From: Actinomycetota bacterium
GTDB lineage: Bacteria; Actinomycetota; Acidimicrobiia; Acidimicrobiales; Acidimicrobiaceae
Length of the DNA: 12,720 nucleotides
NCBI GenBank assembly: GCA_004366215.1
Contig: SIRY01000209.1
Location: 1-12,720 of the forward strand
Direction: 5' to 3'
Of this stretch, positions 11,367-12,720 are shown in pieces. The notes below the pieces were generated by a model. The model saw only the letters and a program-made list of their open reading frames with translations, searched no databases and was not told the origin of the DNA. Position 1 is the stretch's first letter. Each line of letters opens with the position of its first letter. The position numbers and the translations under genes were made by a program.

Positions 11367-12720
11367 ATGCCCCCCAACCGTCAGGTTCCGCTCGAGCGGC
11401 TTCGCAACATCGGCATCATGGCCCACATCGACGCCGGCAAGACCACGACCACGGAGCGGATCCTCTACTACACGGGCAAGAACTACAAGATCGGCGAGGT
11501 CCACGAGGGCGCCGCCACCATGGACTGGATGCCCCAGGAGCAGGAGCGCGGCATCACCATCACCTCAGCTGCGACGACCGCGTTCTGGCGCGACCATCGC
11601 ATCAACAGTCGAGGTGGAGCGCAGCTTGCGCGTGCTCGACGGGGCGATCGCAGTGCTCGACGCCGTCGCCGGCGTCGAGCCTCAGACCGAGACTGTGTGG
11701 CGGCAAGGGAACAAGTACGGCGTCCCGCGGATCTGCTTCGTCAACAAGATGGACCGTGTCGGGGCGAACTTCGATCGCTGCGTGCAGATGATCCGCGAAC
11801 GACTCGACGCGGTGCCGGCGGTCATCCAGCTGCCCTACGGTGTCGAGAGCGCGTTTCGGGGCGTCATCGACGTGGTGGGGCGACGCGCGATCGTGTGGGA
11901 GGAGGGCCTCGGCGACAAGTTCCACGACGAGCCCATTCCGCCCGAGCTCGCGGACGTCGCTGAGCGTGCGCACCACGACCTCATCGACGTACTCGCGACC
12001 TTCGATGAGGACCTGATGGAGCGCTACCTCTCCGACGAAGAGATCACTGAGGACATGCTGCGAGCCTCCATTCGTGAGGCGACCATCAAGAGCCAGATCG
12101 TGCCGGTCCTGTGCGGTTCAGCCTTCAAGAACAAGGGCGTGCAGCCGCTGCTCGACGCGGTCGTCGACTACCTGCCAAGTCCCCTCGACATCCCAGCGGC
12201 GACGGGGACGAACCTCGCTGGGACCGAGGTCGTCACGAGAGAGCCCTCAGATGAGGCTCCTTTCTCGGCGCTCGCGTTCAAGATCATGACGGACCCCTAC
12301 GTGGGAAAGCTCACGTACTTCCGGGTGTACTCGGGGGTGCTCGAGAAGGGGCAGTCGGTCCTCAACTCGACGAAGGACAAGCGTGAGCGGATCGGGCGAC
12401 TGCTGCTCATGCACGCGAACCATCGCGAGGACATCGAGGTGGCCTACGCAGGTGACATCGTGGCTGCCGTTGGGCTCAAGTCGACGACCACGGGCGATAC
12501 GCTGTGCGACCCGCAGTACCCGGTGGTGCTCGAGAGCCTCGAGTTTCCAGATCCGGTGATCCACGTGGCCGTCGAGCCGAAGACGAAGTCTGACCAGGAG
12601 AAGATGAGCCGCGCGCTCTACGCGCTCGCAGAGGAGGACCCGACGTTCCGGGTCCGCACGGACCAGGAGACGGGACAGACGGTCATCTCGGGGATGGGCG
12701 AGCTGCCCCGCGAGGGCCTC
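11367..12720 (+). CDS. fusA: Elongation factor G, frame broken by a missing segment and 3'-truncated by window edge
   Basis: EF-G is the GTPase that drives ribosomal translocation. The ATG at 11367 follows AAGGAG (11352-11357) by 9 bases. The first 80 codons are normal: P-loop AHIDAGKT at residues 19-26, [20 protein letters not shown] and the G2 motif RGITITSA. After Arg-Ile-Asn at 11606 the frame turns to nonsense, while EF-G continues in another frame from 11608 ([13 protein letters not shown]) to the window end, 371 codons with no stop. There it has NKMD (G4), [21 protein letters not shown] (G5 region) and domain II ([20 protein letters not shown]). The eleven residues expected between (IIDTPGHVDFT, including G3/switch II) are missing. 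The final residues GELPREGL differ from the expected GELHLEVL. Domains III (rest) to V lie beyond the window. Because fusA is essential and the rest is well conserved, a sequence error or very recent mutation is likelier than an old pseudogene. Confidence 0.93.
11604..11610 (+). other. Junction of a ~32-base deletion within fusA
   Basis: Codon AAC (11604-11606) is the last in the starting frame. An A at 11607 can be read as the third base of the Thr codon in the expected ...DFT, and GTC at 11608 begins VEVER. Eleven expected codons less this one base gives 32 missing bases, which explains both the missing DTPGH and the frame change. Confidence 0.85.

Noticed and set aside
11607..11963. The shifted frame after the fusA break, read as a novel Arg-rich C-terminal extension.
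   Set aside because: The other frame over the same bases is unmistakable EF-G, so this is an out-of-frame translation.

Overview
The window is a compact stretch of bacterial housekeeping DNA with every gene on the + strand. The order is nusG (3' part), rplK, rplA, rplJ, rplL, rpoB, rpoC, rpsL, rpsG, fusA (5' part). It joins the 'beta' ribosomal protein/RNA polymerase cluster to the start of the 'str' cluster. The DNA is GC-rich with mostly G or C at third codon positions, and six of the nine visible starts are GTG or TTG. RpoB and RpoC read like actinobacterial subunits. RpoC has the actinobacterial N-terminal signature, the acidic coiled-coil insertion and a short [17 protein letters not shown] insert. 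These fit a deep actinobacterial lineage such as Acidimicrobiia, but that placement comes from memory of protein signatures, not from a tree.

Positions 1-2763 hold the NusG C-terminal half, L11 and L1 (joined by an ATGA overlap), a 150-base gap, then L10 and L7/L12. The gap before rplJ carries an extended -10-like promoter and a foldable leader resembling L10-binding leaders. Part of this leader can pair with the rplJ Shine-Dalgarno. Positions 2764-2936 lie between L7/L12 and RpoB. They contain a perfect 12-bp GC-rich hairpin, plausibly an attenuator or processing site that sets the ratio of ribosomal protein to polymerase expression. Positions 2937-10349 are rpoB and rpoC, back to back with no gap. 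Positions 10350-10504 are a short spacer with nothing convincing in it. Positions 10505-12720 are S12, S7 and EF-G.

The genes cover transcription elongation (NusG, beta, beta'), the GTPase-associated centre and stalk of the large subunit (L11, L10, L7/L12, L1), the small-subunit decoding and head proteins (S12, S7) and the translocase EF-G, which acts on the L11/L7/L12 stalk.

I see no novel system, mobile element, CRISPR array or defence gene. The real anomalies are in fusA. About 32 bases that should encode the G3/switch II motif (DTPGH) are missing, which also shifts the frame. The last 15 bases of the window carry three single-base differences that break an otherwise near-invariant EF-G motif. 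Both are more likely assembly or sequence errors than biology. The rplJ leader and the rplL-rpoB hairpin are the most interesting regulatory elements.
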